From: JBBTSQ01 sp038078755
GTDB taxonomy: Bacteria; Patescibacteriota; Minisyncoccia; Phycocordibacterales; JBAYGS01
DNA: 24,873 nucleotides
Direction: 5' to 3'
NCBI GenBank assembly: GCA_038078755.1
Contig: JBBTSQ010000043.1
Location: 1-24,873 of the forward strand
The position numbers and the translations under genes are program-made. Positions 7,158-13,625 of the stretch are shown piece by piece; the first letter of the stretch is position 1, and each line of letters begins with the position of its first letter. Below the pieces are notes generated by a model. The model ran no database searches and was not told the DNA's origin. It saw nothing but the letters and a program-made list of their open reading frames with translations.

Positions 7158-8021
7158 TTAGTTCCTCGGTTTGAGCGATTCAAGAAGTGTGGGAAGCTTG
7201 GCCTTGATCGGGTTAATACTCACATACACATTCCTCGAGTCACTGTTTGAATCAATACTGCCTTTGATGCCCACAATATTTCCTGACAAGTCGAGCAAGA
7301 AACTACCGAGGATGTTGCCGGAGAGGTTGGTGTCGGTCTCAATTGTCCCGATCGACTTTTTGCCACTTGCATCTACTTTTGGAATCAAGCTGGCCACAAT
7401 ACCCATCGCGATACTGTTTTGTTCTTTGCCCGATACTGAAATGACACTTTGTCCGAGTTTAAGTGTGTCAGAATCGCCCAGTGTCGCCGGCACAAAAGTA
7501 GTGGTTTGTTTTGCATTTGGATCTTTGATTGCTTGGAAAAGCACGCTATTACTCTCTTCATCACTCGCCACCGGAGAAAGAAGCATATGTTTTCCATCAG
7601 TAAATACTCCGGTGTAGTTTAATTTACCAGAAAGCAACCCTTTGTCTCCTAAAATAATGCCATCTTTTGATACAACCAATCCCAATCCCACAAACACCTC
7701 GAGTGGCTCGGCAGATGGGTTGCCGGCAGTATTTGGGTCAATTTTAGTCTTGATACGCACAATACTCGCCGAATTTTTTTCAATCGAATTAATAGCGGCA
7801 TCATCAGATTTGACAACGACGGTCTCACGAGTGATCACCGCGGCGCCTTGCGCCGGTACCACTTTTTCAATCGTGCGCTCTACCACGCGGTTGATCGTCT
7901 GGGTCACTGCCGGAGGCGCTTGATTGACCAAAGACACCGTGACAATGCCGGTGGCAATAGACGTGACGAAACTTAAAAGTAACGCCAAGAGGACGAGTTG
8001 CTGTTTGTTTAGGTGATCCAT
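7158..8021 (-). CDS. Membrane-anchored HtrA-like protein lacking the catalytic residues
   Basis: The 287-aa protein has one N-terminal transmembrane anchor, a short Pro/Val-rich stalk and a trypsin-like fold domain resembling HtrA/DegP: GLVVSKDGIIL, LGDSDTLKLGQSVISVSG, GIVASLI, GTIETDTNLSGN and LLDLSGNIVGI line up with conserved HtrA segments. The catalytic residues are not where expected. The TNNHV histidine segment reads ILGDKGL, and the GNSGGPL serine loop reads GNILGSF. It is therefore probably a pseudoprotease that binds or senses extracytoplasmic substrates; no PDZ domain is present. Upstream ATGs exist at 8033 and 8024; I chose 8021 because a TATGAT box ends exactly 7 bases before it. 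It is monocistronic, between clpB and the desulfurase gene. Confidence 0.8.
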   Translation of the reverse strand: MDHLNKQQLVLLALLLSFVTSIATGIVTVSLVNQAPPAVTQTINRVVERTIEKVVPAQGAAVITRETVVVKSDDAAINSIEKNSASIVRIKTKIDPNTAGNPSAEPLEVFVGLGLVVSKDGIILGDKGLLSGKLNYTGVFTDGKHMLLSPVASDEESNSVLFQAIKDPNAKQTTTFVPATLGDSDTLKLGQSVISVSGKEQNSIAMGIVASLIPKVDASGKKSIGTIETDTNLSGNILGSFLLDLSGNIVGIKGSIDSNSDSRNVYVSINPIKAKLPTLLESLKPRN

Positions 8022-8028
8022 CATAACA

Positions 8029-8056
8029 ATCATAGCGTATTGTTCTTAATTATCAA
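8029..8056 (-). promoter_or_regulatory. Proximal promoter of the HtrA-like gene
   Basis: TTGATA (8051-8056), a 16-base spacer and TATGAT (8029-8034), with the ATG at 8021 7 bases downstream. This predicts a leaderless transcript and helps decide the start codon. Confidence 0.6.
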
Positions 8057-8103
8057 GTGGGATAACGCGCTTGTCGCACGAACAATAACTGTATGTAATT
8101 TAT

Positions 8104-8132
8104 ATTATAGCAAATCATAATATATATGTCAA
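8104..8132 (-). promoter_or_regulatory. Perfect consensus sigma-70 promoter
   Basis: On the minus strand, TTGACA (8127-8132), exactly 17 bases, then TATAAT (8104-8109). The predicted start is near 8097, giving a leader of about 75 bases to the HtrA-like ATG. The long hairpin element begins right behind the -35 box. Confidence 0.75.
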
Positions 8133-8460
8133 ATATAATTTATGAGTGATTTTAAGACTACCTAGAGCCATTTTTTAGCGAAATCGCTAAAAAATGGCTC
8201 TACTGGGCTCCAAAGTGCCTGAACGGCTCACTTCCGCACGGTCTGCGGAAGTGAGCCGTTCAAGCATTCTGTGGCTCTACTGCAAGGCCGTTTGGCTAAA
8301 ACATTTTCCTTTTGAAGGAAAATGTTCGCCCGGACATTTTGTACTCAAAATGTCTTAGGGGAAATTATCACACCGTTTTCGACAAAGTGATTTTTGATGC
8401 TTTTTAATCAAAATTAAGTCAAAGGCTCAACCCTAAATAGCCAGATGAATTGAGCCGTTA
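8133..8460. repeat. Long hairpin-rich intergenic element, copy A
   Basis: No gene is seen in this stretch. It holds successive inverted repeats: 8164-8201 (17-bp arms), 8220-8262 (18-bp arms beginning TGAACGGCTCAC), 8300-8326 (12 bp), 8333-8354 (9 bp), an AT-rich one near 8393-8413, and 8424-8457 (GGCTCAA/TTGAGCC). It aligns along most of its length with 20027-20270 in the same orientation. The 8295-8360 double hairpin is absent from that copy but present in reverse at 2306-2372. Several stems keep pairing despite base changes. Confidence 0.8.
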
Positions 8461-8483
8461 ACCTCATTTCGGTAAATTTTCTC

Positions 8484-8555
8484 TTCTGATTGTCAGTTGT
8501 TTGTTGTGAGTTGTCGGTTTCTGGTCTGTTGTCTGTATTCTGATGTCTATTGTCT
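8484..8555. repeat. GTTGT-type repeat followed by TCTGT-type repeat
   Basis: 8484-8518 starts TCTGATTGTCAGTTGTTTG and matches the reverse complements of 6967-6996 and 12531-12562. 8521-8555 (CTGGTCTGTTGTCTGTATTC onward) matches 20410-20443 at most positions. The second repeat runs into the stop codon of the desulfurase gene. Confidence 0.7.
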
Positions 8556-9777
8556 ACCACTTCCCCACTATCTTCTTCAGCATCAACACAGTCGCATCAA
8601 TTTCTTTCTTTGTTGTCGATCGGCCGAGAGTAAATCGAAGACTGGTTTCTGCGCGCTCACGGTTGCTATCGAGCGCAAAAATAACATACGAGAGGCTATC
8701 GTGGGTTAAACACGAGCTTTTGGTCGAGCAGGCAATCCCCGCCACATCAAACTGAAGCACCGCGTACTCGGCATCGAGATTTAGAATTGAGATATTGATA
8801 TTGTTGGGCAAGCGAGCATCTCGATCTCCATTGATAGAGGCGTTCGGAACCGCATGTGTGATTTGTTCAAAAAAATAATCGCGCAAGACAGACAGTCTTT
8901 TTGTTTCTGCGTCTCGCACTGTTGCAGAAATCTCACACGCCTCTGCCAGCCCTACAATTGCTGACACATTTTCCGTGGTTGACCGTAATCCACCTTCTTG
9001 TCTGCCTCCAAACAATATCGGCTGAAGCAACACTCCTCGTCTCACGTACAGCGCTCCCACTCCTTTTGGACCATACATTTTGTGACCATCGATAGTTGCC
9101 ATATCCACTCCGAGCATCTGTGTATTCATTGTGAGATACTGCACCGCCTGACTGGCATCTGTATGAAATATAATCTTTCTACTCCCTTGTATTTTCTTAT
9201 CTGATGTCTGTGTTCTGTCGTCTGTATTCTTTTTGTAATGGCGAATCAATTTGGCAATATCTCGAATCGGCTGAATGGTGCCGATTTCATTATTGGCGTA
9301 CTGTATCGATACCAACGCCGTCGTTGGTCGCAGTAATTTTTTAAATGCTTTGAGATCAACAATGCCTTTGTCAGTGACCGGCGCATAGTCAACCACTACC
9401 CCCTTTTTCTCAAGCTCACGGAAACACTCAAGCACCGAACTGTGTTCAATGACCGAGGTGATGGCGTGACACTTATGCAGTGGTCGCCCTGACGCAAGAA
9501 GCGCCTGCAAGAAACCTAAAATCGCCAAATTGTTTGACTCGGTACCACCAGAAGTAAAGACAATCTCATCTCCATGCGCGGAAAAAAGTGCCGCCACTTT
9601 TTTCCGCGCACTCTCCATCGCCTTTTTTGCCACCACCCCTTCCTCATGAATCGAACTCGGATTACCAAAATCCTGCGACTCATATCGCTTCATTGCTTTC
9701 GCCACTCGCGCATCTACCGGCGTGGTCGCCGCATAATCCAAATAGATTCGCTTACTCTCTTTGCCATTGCTTGACAT
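8554..9777 (-). CDS. iscS: Cysteine desulfurase (NifS/IscS family)
   Basis: This 407-aa PLP enzyme takes sulfur from cysteine as a persulfide for Fe-S clusters or tRNA thiolation. Visible features are the N-terminal YLDYAATTP, FTSGGTESNN, HTDASQA, the PLP lysine in DGHKMYGPKG, RSTTENV, and the persulfide cysteine in AGIACSTKSS, whose loop is not the plain SGSAC of IscS. Between IRHYKK and KIIFHTDA there is an extra polar stretch (NTDDRTQTSDKKIQGSR) encoded by a TCTGT-type repeat at 9200-9230. A longer frame begins at a GTG at 9819. I chose the ATG at 9777 because a TTGCTA-17-TAACAT promoter (9788-9816) lies inside the longer frame. No iscU or other iron-sulfur cluster gene is adjacent, so NifS is an equal name. 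Confidence 0.93.
   Translation of the reverse strand: MSSNGKESKRIYLDYAATTPVDARVAKAMKRYESQDFGNPSSIHEEGVVAKKAMESARKKVAALFSAHGDEIVFTSGGTESNNLAILGFLQALLASGRPLHKCHAITSVIEHSSVLECFRELEKKGVVVDYAPVTDKGIVDLKAFKKLLRPTTALVSIQYANNEIGTIQPIRDIAKLIRHYKKNTDDRTQTSDKKIQGSRKIIFHTDASQAVQYLTMNTQMLGVDMATIDGHKMYGPKGVGALYVRRGVLLQPILFGGRQEGGLRSTTENVSAIVGLAEACEISATVRDAETKRLSVLRDYFFEQITHAVPNASINGDRDARLPNNINISILNLDAEYAVLQFDVAGIACSTKSSCLTHDSLSYVIFALDSNRERAETSLRFTLGRSTTKKEIDATVLMLKKIVGKW
9200..9230. repeat. TCTGT-type repeat inside the cysteine desulfurase gene
   Basis: TCTGATGTCTGTGTTCTG and the following bases match the intergenic repeats at 8521-8555, 12135-12161 and 20410-20443. Here it is in frame and translated, minus strand, as roughly NTDDRTQTSD. 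Confidence 0.7.
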
Positions 9778-9787
9778 ATACATACAA

Positions 9788-9816
9788 ATGTTATCATTAA
9801 TGACTTCAAATAGCAA
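9788..9816 (-). promoter_or_regulatory. Promoter of the cysteine desulfurase gene
   Basis: On the minus strand, TTGCTA (9811-9816), a 17-base spacer and TAACAT (9788-9793). The predicted start is within a few bases of the ATG at 9777. Confidence 0.5.
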
Positions 9817-9853
9817 CACCTCTCTTTGGTATTTGATCCCCCTCCATACTCCC

Positions 9854-9904
9854 CAAGTCCCTCTATCGTGCCTTGTCCGGACTTAGGCACGATAGAGGGA
9901 CTTG
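9854..9904. repeat. Perfect 19-bp-arm inverted repeat in a divergent intergenic region
   Basis: CAAGTCCCTCTATCGTGCC (9854-9872) is repeated in reverse complement at 9886-9904. The 13-base loop contains the palindrome GTCCGGAC. It lies between the divergently transcribed desulfurase and DUF4446 genes, so it is not an expected place for a terminator. Confidence 0.8.
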
Positions 9905-9982
9905 AAAAGAAAAATTACGCTAACCCATATATTGTCTAACCGTAGGTGCTTCGGTAATAGTTTTAGTAGCTAAAGTGATCCT

Positions 9983-10011
9983 TTGCAAAAGAGCCCGCGA
10001 TAGACTACACT
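9983..10011 (+). promoter_or_regulatory. Promoter of the DUF4446-infB unit (leaderless type)
   Basis: TTGCAA (9983-9988), 17 bases, TACACT (10006-10011), then 7 bases to the ATG at 10019. Confidence 0.7.
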
Positions 10012-10018
10012 ACTCTCT

Positions 10019-10492
10019 ATGTCGTTTGATCTTACCAGCTACATACTGTATGCACTGCTCGCTATCATTATCCTTTTGGTAGTATGGATCATTCGATTGG
10101 AGTATCTCCTCAAAAAAATGCTCCGTGGCAAAAGCGAGACGATCGACGACAGCATCGCCAATCTCAAAAAAGATATCGCCTACCTGCGAAAGTACAAAGA
10201 GGTGTCTGAACAATATATTGAAAAGATGGACGAGCGCCTCCACAAAAGCATCACCGGCGTAAAAACCATCCGCTTCAACCCTTTCAAAGGCACCGGCTCG
10301 GGAGGCAATCAAAGTTTTGCCACCGCCTTCGTCAGTGAAAGTGGCGACGGAGTGGTCCTCTCCAGCCTCTACAGCCGAGAACACGTTAGTATCTTTTCAA
10401 AACCAATTCACCAGTTTGGTTCCGAGTACGAATTGTCCGCTGAAGAAAAAAATGCGGTCACCGAAGCAAAAGCCACACTCGCAAAAGAATAG
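10019..10492 (+). CDS. DUF4446 family membrane protein
   Basis: The 157-aa protein has one N-terminal transmembrane helix (about residues 8-26), a predicted coiled coil (about 29-75, rich in K, E and L) and a C-terminal domain with the hallmarks of DUF4446: VKTIRFNPFKGTGSGGNQSFATAF, split here around FNPFKG, then GDGVVLSSLYSRE, FSKPI and ELSAEEKNAVTEA. The family is common in Gram-positive bacteria and CPR, and its function is unknown. It sits 45 bases upstream of infB on the same strand and has a good leaderless-type promoter, so it is probably cotranscribed with infB. The family call is from memory of the conserved blocks. Confidence 0.8.
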   Translation: MSFDLTSYILYALLAIIILLVVWIIRLEYLLKKMLRGKSETIDDSIANLKKDIAYLRKYKEVSEQYIEKMDERLHKSITGVKTIRFNPFKGTGSGGNQSFATAFVSESGDGVVLSSLYSREHVSIFSKPIHQFGSEYELSAEEKNAVTEAKATLAKE

Positions 10493-10537
10493 TCTTGATT
10501 GCATCAATCAATATCATGAACCCTTTTATCATTTCCC

Positions 10538-12043
10538 ATGTCACACACACCGGCACAACAGAATATCGGCAAACGTCCACCCGTCGTGTCAGTGATGGGG
10601 CATATTGATCACGGCAAAAGTACCCTCCTCGATTTTATTCGCAAGACCAATACCACCGAAAAAGAAGTTGGTGGCATCACCCAACGCCTCTCGGCGTATG
10701 AGGTGGTCCATAGCGGTCGCAAAATCACTTTTCTTGACACTCCCGGACATGAAGCGTTCGGCGCCATGCGTTCTCGCGGAGCCACCGTCGCCGACGTCGC
10801 TATCCTTGTCGTCTCTGCCGAAGACGGGGTCAAGCCACAAACCCTCGACGCGCTAAAAGCAATTACTGCCGCAAAGCTCCCCTACGTGATCGCCGTCAAC
10901 AAGATTGATAAAGAGGCGGCCAATATTGAACGCACCAAACAAAGCCTCGCCGAAAACGAAATCTATGTCGAAGGCTATGGTGGCACCACTTCGTGGGTGG
11001 CCGTATCAGCCAAAACGGGACAAGGTATCGATGAACTGCTCGACACGATTTTACTCACCGCCGATATCGAAGAAAAACCGATTGATACTTCAAAAAATGC
11101 CGAAGGAGTGGTCATTGAAGCCTATATAGATACAAAAAAAGGTGTCACGGCGACCGTAGTGCTCCGAGACGGCCACATTGAAAAAGGGATGTGTTTTGTG
11201 GCTGGAGATAGTTTTTCTCCAGGTAGAATTATCGAAGACGCGACTGGCAAGAAAATCACCGAGGCGATTCCATCGGCACCGGTACGGATCATCGGGTTTG
11301 ACTCACTCCCGCCAGTTGGCACTATCTGCAAAGCGTTTGCAAATAAAAAAGAAGCTGAAAAATACGCCGACACACAAAAAGCGTCCGTGCTCGCTTCAAA
11401 AAATAAACCGCAGACGATCAGTACCACCGAAGAAGAATGTATTTGCGTTCCTTTGGTTATCAAAGCCGATACTGCCGGCACACTCGACGCTATTCGTTAT
11501 GAAGTGGGTAAATGGAAAAATGATGCATTGTCAGTACGTATTATTCATTCCGGCATCGGGGCGATTAGTGAAAATGATGCGAAAACAGCTGGGGGAAAAG
11601 CCAACGCCATCATTATTGGCTTTGCAGTCGGAGTAGAGCCTCGCGCCAAGGATTGGGCCGACCGATCAAATATTCCGATTGTCACGTTTGATATTATTTA
11701 TGCGCTCACCGAGTGGCTTGAAAAAGAATTGACAAATCGTGTGCCGAAAGTGGCGGTCGATGAAGCCCACGGTAAAGCAAAAATTGTAAAAATCTTTAGT
11801 ACCGCCAAAGATAAGTATATCTTGGGTGGAAAAGTCGAGAGCGGGTCAATCAAAATCGGTGATGAGGTGAAAATCATTCGCCGAGAAGAGGTGCTTGGTA
11901 AAGGCAAAATCCGGAGCCTGCAACAGCAAAAAGAAGTAGCTTCTGAGGTGCGTGAGGGGTACGAATTTGGTGCACAGGTGCAAGCACCAATGGAGCTTGT
12001 GGCTGGAGACCGTATCGAGAGTTTTACGACAGTATCCAAATAA
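10538..12043 (+). CDS. infB: Translation initiation factor IF-2, short form
   Basis: The 501-aa GTPase delivers initiator fMet-tRNA to the 30S subunit. The G motifs are seen near the N-terminus: GHIDHGKST (21-29, isoleucine for the usual valine), DTPGHEAF (68-75), NKID (122-125) and SAKTG (about 158-162). Domains II to IV follow, with the C-terminal initiator-tRNA domain holding GKIRSLQQQKEVASEVREGYEFG. The EFG replaces the usual ECG. Only about 14 residues precede the G domain, so the long N-terminal region of typical bacterial IF-2 is absent, as in organellar forms and many reduced genomes. No Shine-Dalgarno is seen, and TATCAT lies only 5 bases before the ATG. Cotranscription with DUF4446 is likely. 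Confidence 0.95.
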   Translation: MSHTPAQQNIGKRPPVVSVMGHIDHGKSTLLDFIRKTNTTEKEVGGITQRLSAYEVVHSGRKITFLDTPGHEAFGAMRSRGATVADVAILVVSAEDGVKPQTLDALKAITAAKLPYVIAVNKIDKEAANIERTKQSLAENEIYVEGYGGTTSWVAVSAKTGQGIDELLDTILLTADIEEKPIDTSKNAEGVVIEAYIDTKKGVTATVVLRDGHIEKGMCFVAGDSFSPGRIIEDATGKKITEAIPSAPVRIIGFDSLPPVGTICKAFANKKEAEKYADTQKASVLASKNKPQTISTTEEECICVPLVIKADTAGTLDAIRYEVGKWKNDALSVRIIHSGIGAISENDAKTAGGKANAIIIGFAVGVEPRAKDWADRSNIPIVTFDIIYALTEWLEKELTNRVPKVAVDEAHGKAKIVKIFSTAKDKYILGGKVESGSIKIGDEVKIIRREEVLGKGKIRSLQQQKEVASEVREGYEFGAQVQAPMELVAGDRIESFTTVSK

Positions 12044-12134
12044 GAGCAAAAGACAAGAGGGCGAGATAGTGGATTGGATTCTATATTTCAATTAGAAATT
12101 CTAATTTAGAAATTGGAAAACTTTTCATCCACTC

Positions 12135-12161
12135 CTGTCTGTCGTCTGTATTCTGTTGTCT
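12135..12161. repeat. TCTGT-type intergenic repeat
   Basis: CTGTCTGTCGTCTGTATTCT and the following TGTTGTCT belong to the family at 8521-8555, 9200-9230 and 20410-20443. Its last six bases form the -35 box of the rbfA promoter. Just before it, 12085-12118 holds AATTAGAAATT-type palindromic AT-rich sequence. Confidence 0.65.
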
Positions 12162-12183
12162 AGTGGTCTTTTCCGTGTATACT
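12156..12183 (+). promoter_or_regulatory. rbfA promoter (leaderless type)
   Basis: TTGTCT (12156-12161), a 16-base spacer, TATACT (12178-12183), then 7 bases to the ATG at 12191. Confidence 0.65.
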
Positions 12184-12190
12184 ACCCTCT

Positions 12191-12523
12191 ATGCCTGTTG
12201 ACGCACACAAAGACGAACGCCTCCAAGATATGATCCGCGAGCTTGCAGCTCGCTTTCTTCAGGCTGAATCAAATCGCACGTCACTAATTACCGTGACCAA
12301 TGTCACTGTCTTCGACAAAGGTAAACAAGCAACAATCTATATCACCGTCATGCCTGAAGACAAAGAAGCGATGGCACTCGATTTTGCCAAACGAATGCGA
12401 GCCGAGTTTCGCCAGTACGTACTTTCACACTCAAAAATTGGCCGTATCCCATTTTTCAATTTTGCGTTAGACTTAGGCGAGAAGACTCGTCAGAAATTAG
12501 ACGTTCTGTCGAATCTTAAATAA
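12191..12523 (+). CDS. rbfA: Ribosome-binding factor A
   Basis: The 110-aa protein is the size of RbfA, a KH-like factor that matures the 30S subunit. It has the expected layout: an N-terminal helix (ERLQDMIRELAARFLQAES), a strand block LITVTNVTVFDKGKQATIYITV, a helix with AKRMRAEFRQYVLSHSKIGRIP, and the closing FFNFALDLG. The order infB-rbfA is the classic arrangement. Its own promoter ends 7 bases before the ATG, and there is a 147-base gap of repeats after infB, so it may be expressed separately. The family call rests on length, fold pattern and neighbourhood. Confidence 0.85.
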   Translation: MPVDAHKDERLQDMIRELAARFLQAESNRTSLITVTNVTVFDKGKQATIYITVMPEDKEAMALDFAKRMRAEFRQYVLSHSKIGRIPFFNFALDLGEKTRQKLDVLSNLK

Positions 12524-12530
12524 GATAATT

Positions 12531-12612
12531 TACAACTCACAACCTACAACTAACAATCAGAACGAAATCTTAATCTTGTTGTTTATTGTAAGTTGTTAAT
12601 TGTAAGTTTGTT
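12531..12612. repeat. Inverted pair of GTTGT-type repeats
   Basis: 12531-12562 (minus orientation, ending CAATCAG) and 12576-12612 (plus orientation, GTTGTTTATTGTAAGTTG) face each other, as do 6967-6996 and 7121-7151 near clpB. They separate rbfA from tRNA-Cys and could form a hairpin that ends rbfA transcription. Confidence 0.6.
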
Positions 12613-12616
12613 CTAC

Positions 12617-12688
12617 GGCCACGTAGAAAAGTGGTAATTCGGAGATCTGCAAAATCTCTATGCGCGAGTTCGATTCTCGCCGTGGCCT
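12617..12688 (+). tRNA. tRNA-Cys (anticodon GCA)
   Basis: Acceptor GGCCACG/CGTGGCC, anticodon stem GAGAT/ATCTC with loop CTGCAAA, T arm GCGAG-TTCGATT-CTCGC, discriminator T as usual for Cys. The D stem is short. CCA is not encoded. Confidence 0.93.
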
Positions 12689-12719
12689 CCCCAGATTGCG
12701 GGTGATAATTGGGTTATAC

Positions 12720-12805
12720 GCTCGAGTGGCGGAATTGGTAGACGCAAGGGACTTAAAATCCCTCGCCCGTTAAAAGGCATGTGGGTTCGATTCCCACCTC
12801 GAGCA
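12720..12805 (+). tRNA. tRNA-Leu (anticodon TAA)
   Basis: A class II tRNA: acceptor GCTCGAG/CTCGAGC, anticodon loop CTTAAAA on stem GGGA/TCCC, a long variable arm, T arm GTGGG-TTCGATT-CCCAC. CCA is not encoded. Confidence 0.94.
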
Positions 12806-12887
12806 CAAAATAGCTTGTATTGCTAAATCGGTAAAATTTTGCTATATTTTTCAACACTCTTTCAGCCTTTTGATAGAGAAATTATAT

Positions 12888-12960
12888 GCGCCCATAGCTC
12901 AGTTGGTAGAGCTGCTCCCTCTTAAGGAGAAGGTCGTAGGTTCGATTCCTACTGGGCGCA
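12888..12960 (+). tRNA. tRNA-Lys (anticodon CTT)
   Basis: Acceptor GCGCCCA/TGGGCGC, D arm AGCTCAGTTGGTAGAGCT, anticodon loop CTCTTAA on stem CTCC/GGAG with an apparent G-A mismatch at the outer pair, T arm GTAGG-TTCGATT-CCTAC. CCA is not encoded. Confidence 0.9.
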
Positions 12961-13003
12961 CAAGCCTCAAAAATCTGGACTGCTCCAGATTTTTGAGGAC
13001 TTG
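12961..13003 (+). terminator. Long hairpin after tRNA-Lys
   Basis: CCTCAAAAATCTGGA (12965-12979) pairs perfectly with 12984-12998 around a 4-base loop, and CAAG/CTTG extend the stem past one bulge. It begins next to the tRNA. There is no T-tract, so termination is inferred from position. A second hairpin, GTTTTGTC-AGCA-GACAAAAC, lies at 13020-13039. Confidence 0.55.
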
Positions 13004-13046
13004 TGCGAGACGGAGGCATGTTTTGTCAGCAGACAAAACGGCCGAG

Positions 13047-13146
13047 NNNNNNNNNNNNNNNNNNNNNNNNNNNNNNNNNNNNNNNNNNNNNNNNNNNNNN
13101 NNNNNNNNNNNNNNNNNNNNNNNNNNNNNNNNNNNNNNNNNNNNNN
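13047..13146. other. Assembly gap (100 N)
   Basis: A run of exactly 100 N, the usual placeholder for a gap of unknown length. It abuts a 73-bp tandem repeat, which probably caused the break. More repeat copies or further tRNA genes could be missing. Confidence 0.98.
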
Positions 13147-13274
13147 TCGGGGTCGAGGAATTTTGTGAGCGACGGCGAATAAAATATCTGTGACCACAAG
13201 GTAATCAAAAAAGTAATTGTCGGGGTCGAGGAATTTTGTGAGCGACGGCGAATAAAATATCTGTGACCACAAGG
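13147..13274. repeat. 73-bp-period direct repeat at a gap edge
   Basis: A 55-base unit beginning TCGGGGTCGAGGAATTTTG is present without change at 13147-13201 and 13220-13274, separated by 18 bases. The first copy begins at the first base after the gap, so the array may extend into it. Each unit holds TGTGACCACA and ATTTT/AAAAT inverted repeats. No tRNA fold or reading frame is seen. Confidence 0.9.
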
Positions 13275-13298
13275 CACGTTAATCTTGTAAAACATATC

Positions 13299-13379
13299 GG
13301 GCGAGTGGCGTAATGGTAGCCGCACTAGTCTTAGGAACTAGTACCGCAAGGTGTGGGAGTTCGAGTCTCCCCTCGCCCA
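13299..13379 (+). tRNA. tRNA-Leu (anticodon TAG)
   Basis: A class II tRNA: acceptor GGGCGAG/CTCGCCC, anticodon stem ACTAGT/ACTAGT with loop CTTAGGA, a variable arm, T arm GGGAG-TTCGAGT-CTCCC. CCA is not encoded. Confidence 0.93.
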
Positions 13380-13386
13380 CAAAAAC

Positions 13387-13413
13387 AAAAGCCGACAAGA
13401 GTCGGCTGTTTTT
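13387..13413 (+). terminator. Terminator after tRNA-Leu(TAG)
   Basis: AGCCGAC-AAGA-GTCGGCT followed by GTTTTT, immediately downstream of the tRNA. Confidence 0.85.
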
Positions 13414-13434
13414 GGGACGAGGGGAAACTCGAAC
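13414..13434 (-). other. Inverted fragment of a tRNA-Leu 3' end
   Basis: The minus strand reads GTTCGAGTTTCCCCTCG and then TCCC, nearly identical to the T-loop and acceptor 3' strand of tRNA-Leu(TAG) at 13359-13378. It sits just past that tRNA's terminator in opposite orientation. The rest, to 13525, has no gene; it includes ACGGCTCA near 13476-13484. Confidence 0.5.
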
Positions 13435-13525
13435 AGCGTGAGCGGGCGGAGCGAAGGGAAGTTATTTGTTAAAATACGGCTCAAAATAAGGCTATACATA
13501 GGACCGTCCTTTGCATTAAAAATGC

Positions 13526-13554
13526 TTGACTTTAATATTCAAATATGCTATACT
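13526..13554 (+). promoter_or_regulatory. Promoter of the SPFH operon
   Basis: TTGACT (13526-13531), 17 bases, TATACT (13549-13554). The predicted leader is about 65 bases and ends in a Shine-Dalgarno AAGGA. Confidence 0.8.
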
Positions 13555-13625
13555 ACCCAGTAGAACGTTAGTACGCCTAAGGGATCTGTTTCCCCATCGG
13601 CCCTGACAAAAGAATAAGGAAAAAA

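Noticed and set aside
13147..13274. CRISPR array beside the gap
   Set aside because: Only two repeats are seen, the repeat is 55 bases and the spacer 18, the reverse of CRISPR proportions, and there are no cas genes.
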